In this document: positions 5,080 through 5,232 of the stretch, piece by piece
Layout: each line of letters begins with the position of its first letter
Position numbering within the stretch: position 1 is the stretch's first letter
NCBI GenBank assembly: GCA_937902665.1
Contig: CALELM010000071.1
Span: 1-5,232, forward strand
Length of the DNA: 5,232 bases
Origin: an uncultured Selenomonadaceae bacterium
GTDB taxonomy: Bacteria > Bacillota > Negativicutes > Selenomonadales > Selenomonadaceae
Reading direction: 5' to 3'
The notes under the pieces: generated by a model
What the model was told of the DNA's origin: nothing
What the model saw: the letters and a program-made list of their open reading frames with translations, nothing else
The model's database searches: none
Translations under genes and position numbers: made by a program

Positions 5080-5232
5080 ATAACGAAGCTGAGGATGTCC
5101 CCTTCTTCAAAAGCTTGCTGTAAGTGGGGGAAACCAAATTTTAACAAGCGGCGAGCATATCTCCCGCTTCGTTGAAACGCTGTCAAGGAAGAAAATGCTT
5201 GTTGCATTTTCTTGATTGAGGGCGTTATAATT
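5080..5232 (+). repeat. Intergenic direct repeat, copy B, running off the window
   Basis: Second copy of the element at 1-152, same orientation, about 91.5% identical. All three hairpin positions are kept. Hairpin 1 keeps CCCC (5099-5102) opposite GGGGG (5126-5130), but its inner ACAG has become AAAG. Hairpin 2 (5139-5151 with 5164-5177) has a bulged C5170 and a T5142-G5174 wobble. Hairpin 3 (5189-5198 with 5204-5213) is unchanged. The left edge is defined here, because the 5080 boundary can be seen: the preceding sequence belongs to the rpmB upstream region. The right edge is cut by the window end, so the length of the element is unknown. Confidence 0.9.
5202..5231 (+). promoter_or_regulatory. 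Candidate outward promoter at the end of repeat B
   Basis: TTGCAT (5202-5207), an 18-base spacer and a perfect TATAAT (5226-5231) face out of the window. The arrangement is the same as in copy A, where it faces typA. The -35 box overlaps the loop and right arm of hairpin 3. Whether a gene lies downstream cannot be seen. Confidence 0.45.

Noticed and set aside
4975..5175. 66-codon + strand ORF running into repeat B
   Set aside because: No RBS and no recognisable protein; more than half of it lies in the structured repeat, whose copy A contains indels that would shift the frame.

Overview
The window looks like a chromosomal housekeeping segment from a low-to-mid GC anaerobic Firmicute, most likely a Negativicute near Selenomonas, Mitsuokella, Anaerovibrio or Megamonas. 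This is inferred from the near-family-standard TypA, a four-cysteine bL28, a SepF with the Firmicutes layout, and AGGAGG-type ribosome binding sites. No phage, plasmid, CRISPR, transposase, tRNA or rRNA gene is visible.

Layout, left to right: (1) a 152-base intergenic repeat (copy A) with three consecutive hairpins and a promoter-like end; (2) a sigma-A-type promoter and a leader containing a small terminator-like hairpin; (3) typA/bipA, a ribosome-associated GTPase, starting at GTG and closed by a strong terminator; (4) sepF, a cell-division protein, with a likely promoter whose -35 box lies in the typA terminator, followed by its own terminator; (5) pepD, an M20-family aminoacylhistidine dipeptidase, with a 64-residue two-helix membrane protein behind it, probably in the same transcript; (6) a near-palindromic hairpin serving as a shared terminator for this + strand unit and the convergent rpmB; (7) rpmB (bL28) on the minus strand with a clear promoter and RBS; (8) about 200 bases without a gene; (9) a second copy (B) of the repeat in the same orientation, running to the window end.

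The genes do not form one pathway. TypA and bL28 both concern the ribosome (TypA is linked to 50S assembly and stress translation, bL28 is a 50S protein), SepF anchors FtsZ at the division site, and PepD recycles dipeptides. Terminators separate typA, sepF and pepD, so they look like mostly independent transcription units.

The most unusual content is the pair of direct repeats, about 91.5% identical over 153 aligned columns (10 mismatches and 3 single-base gaps, hand-counted). Each carries a conserved hairpin series ending in TTGCAT-N18-TATAAA/T. They lie at the two extremes of the sequence, which suggests a multi-copy intergenic element that may have broken the assembly. I could not match it to any known RNA or repeat family by eye.
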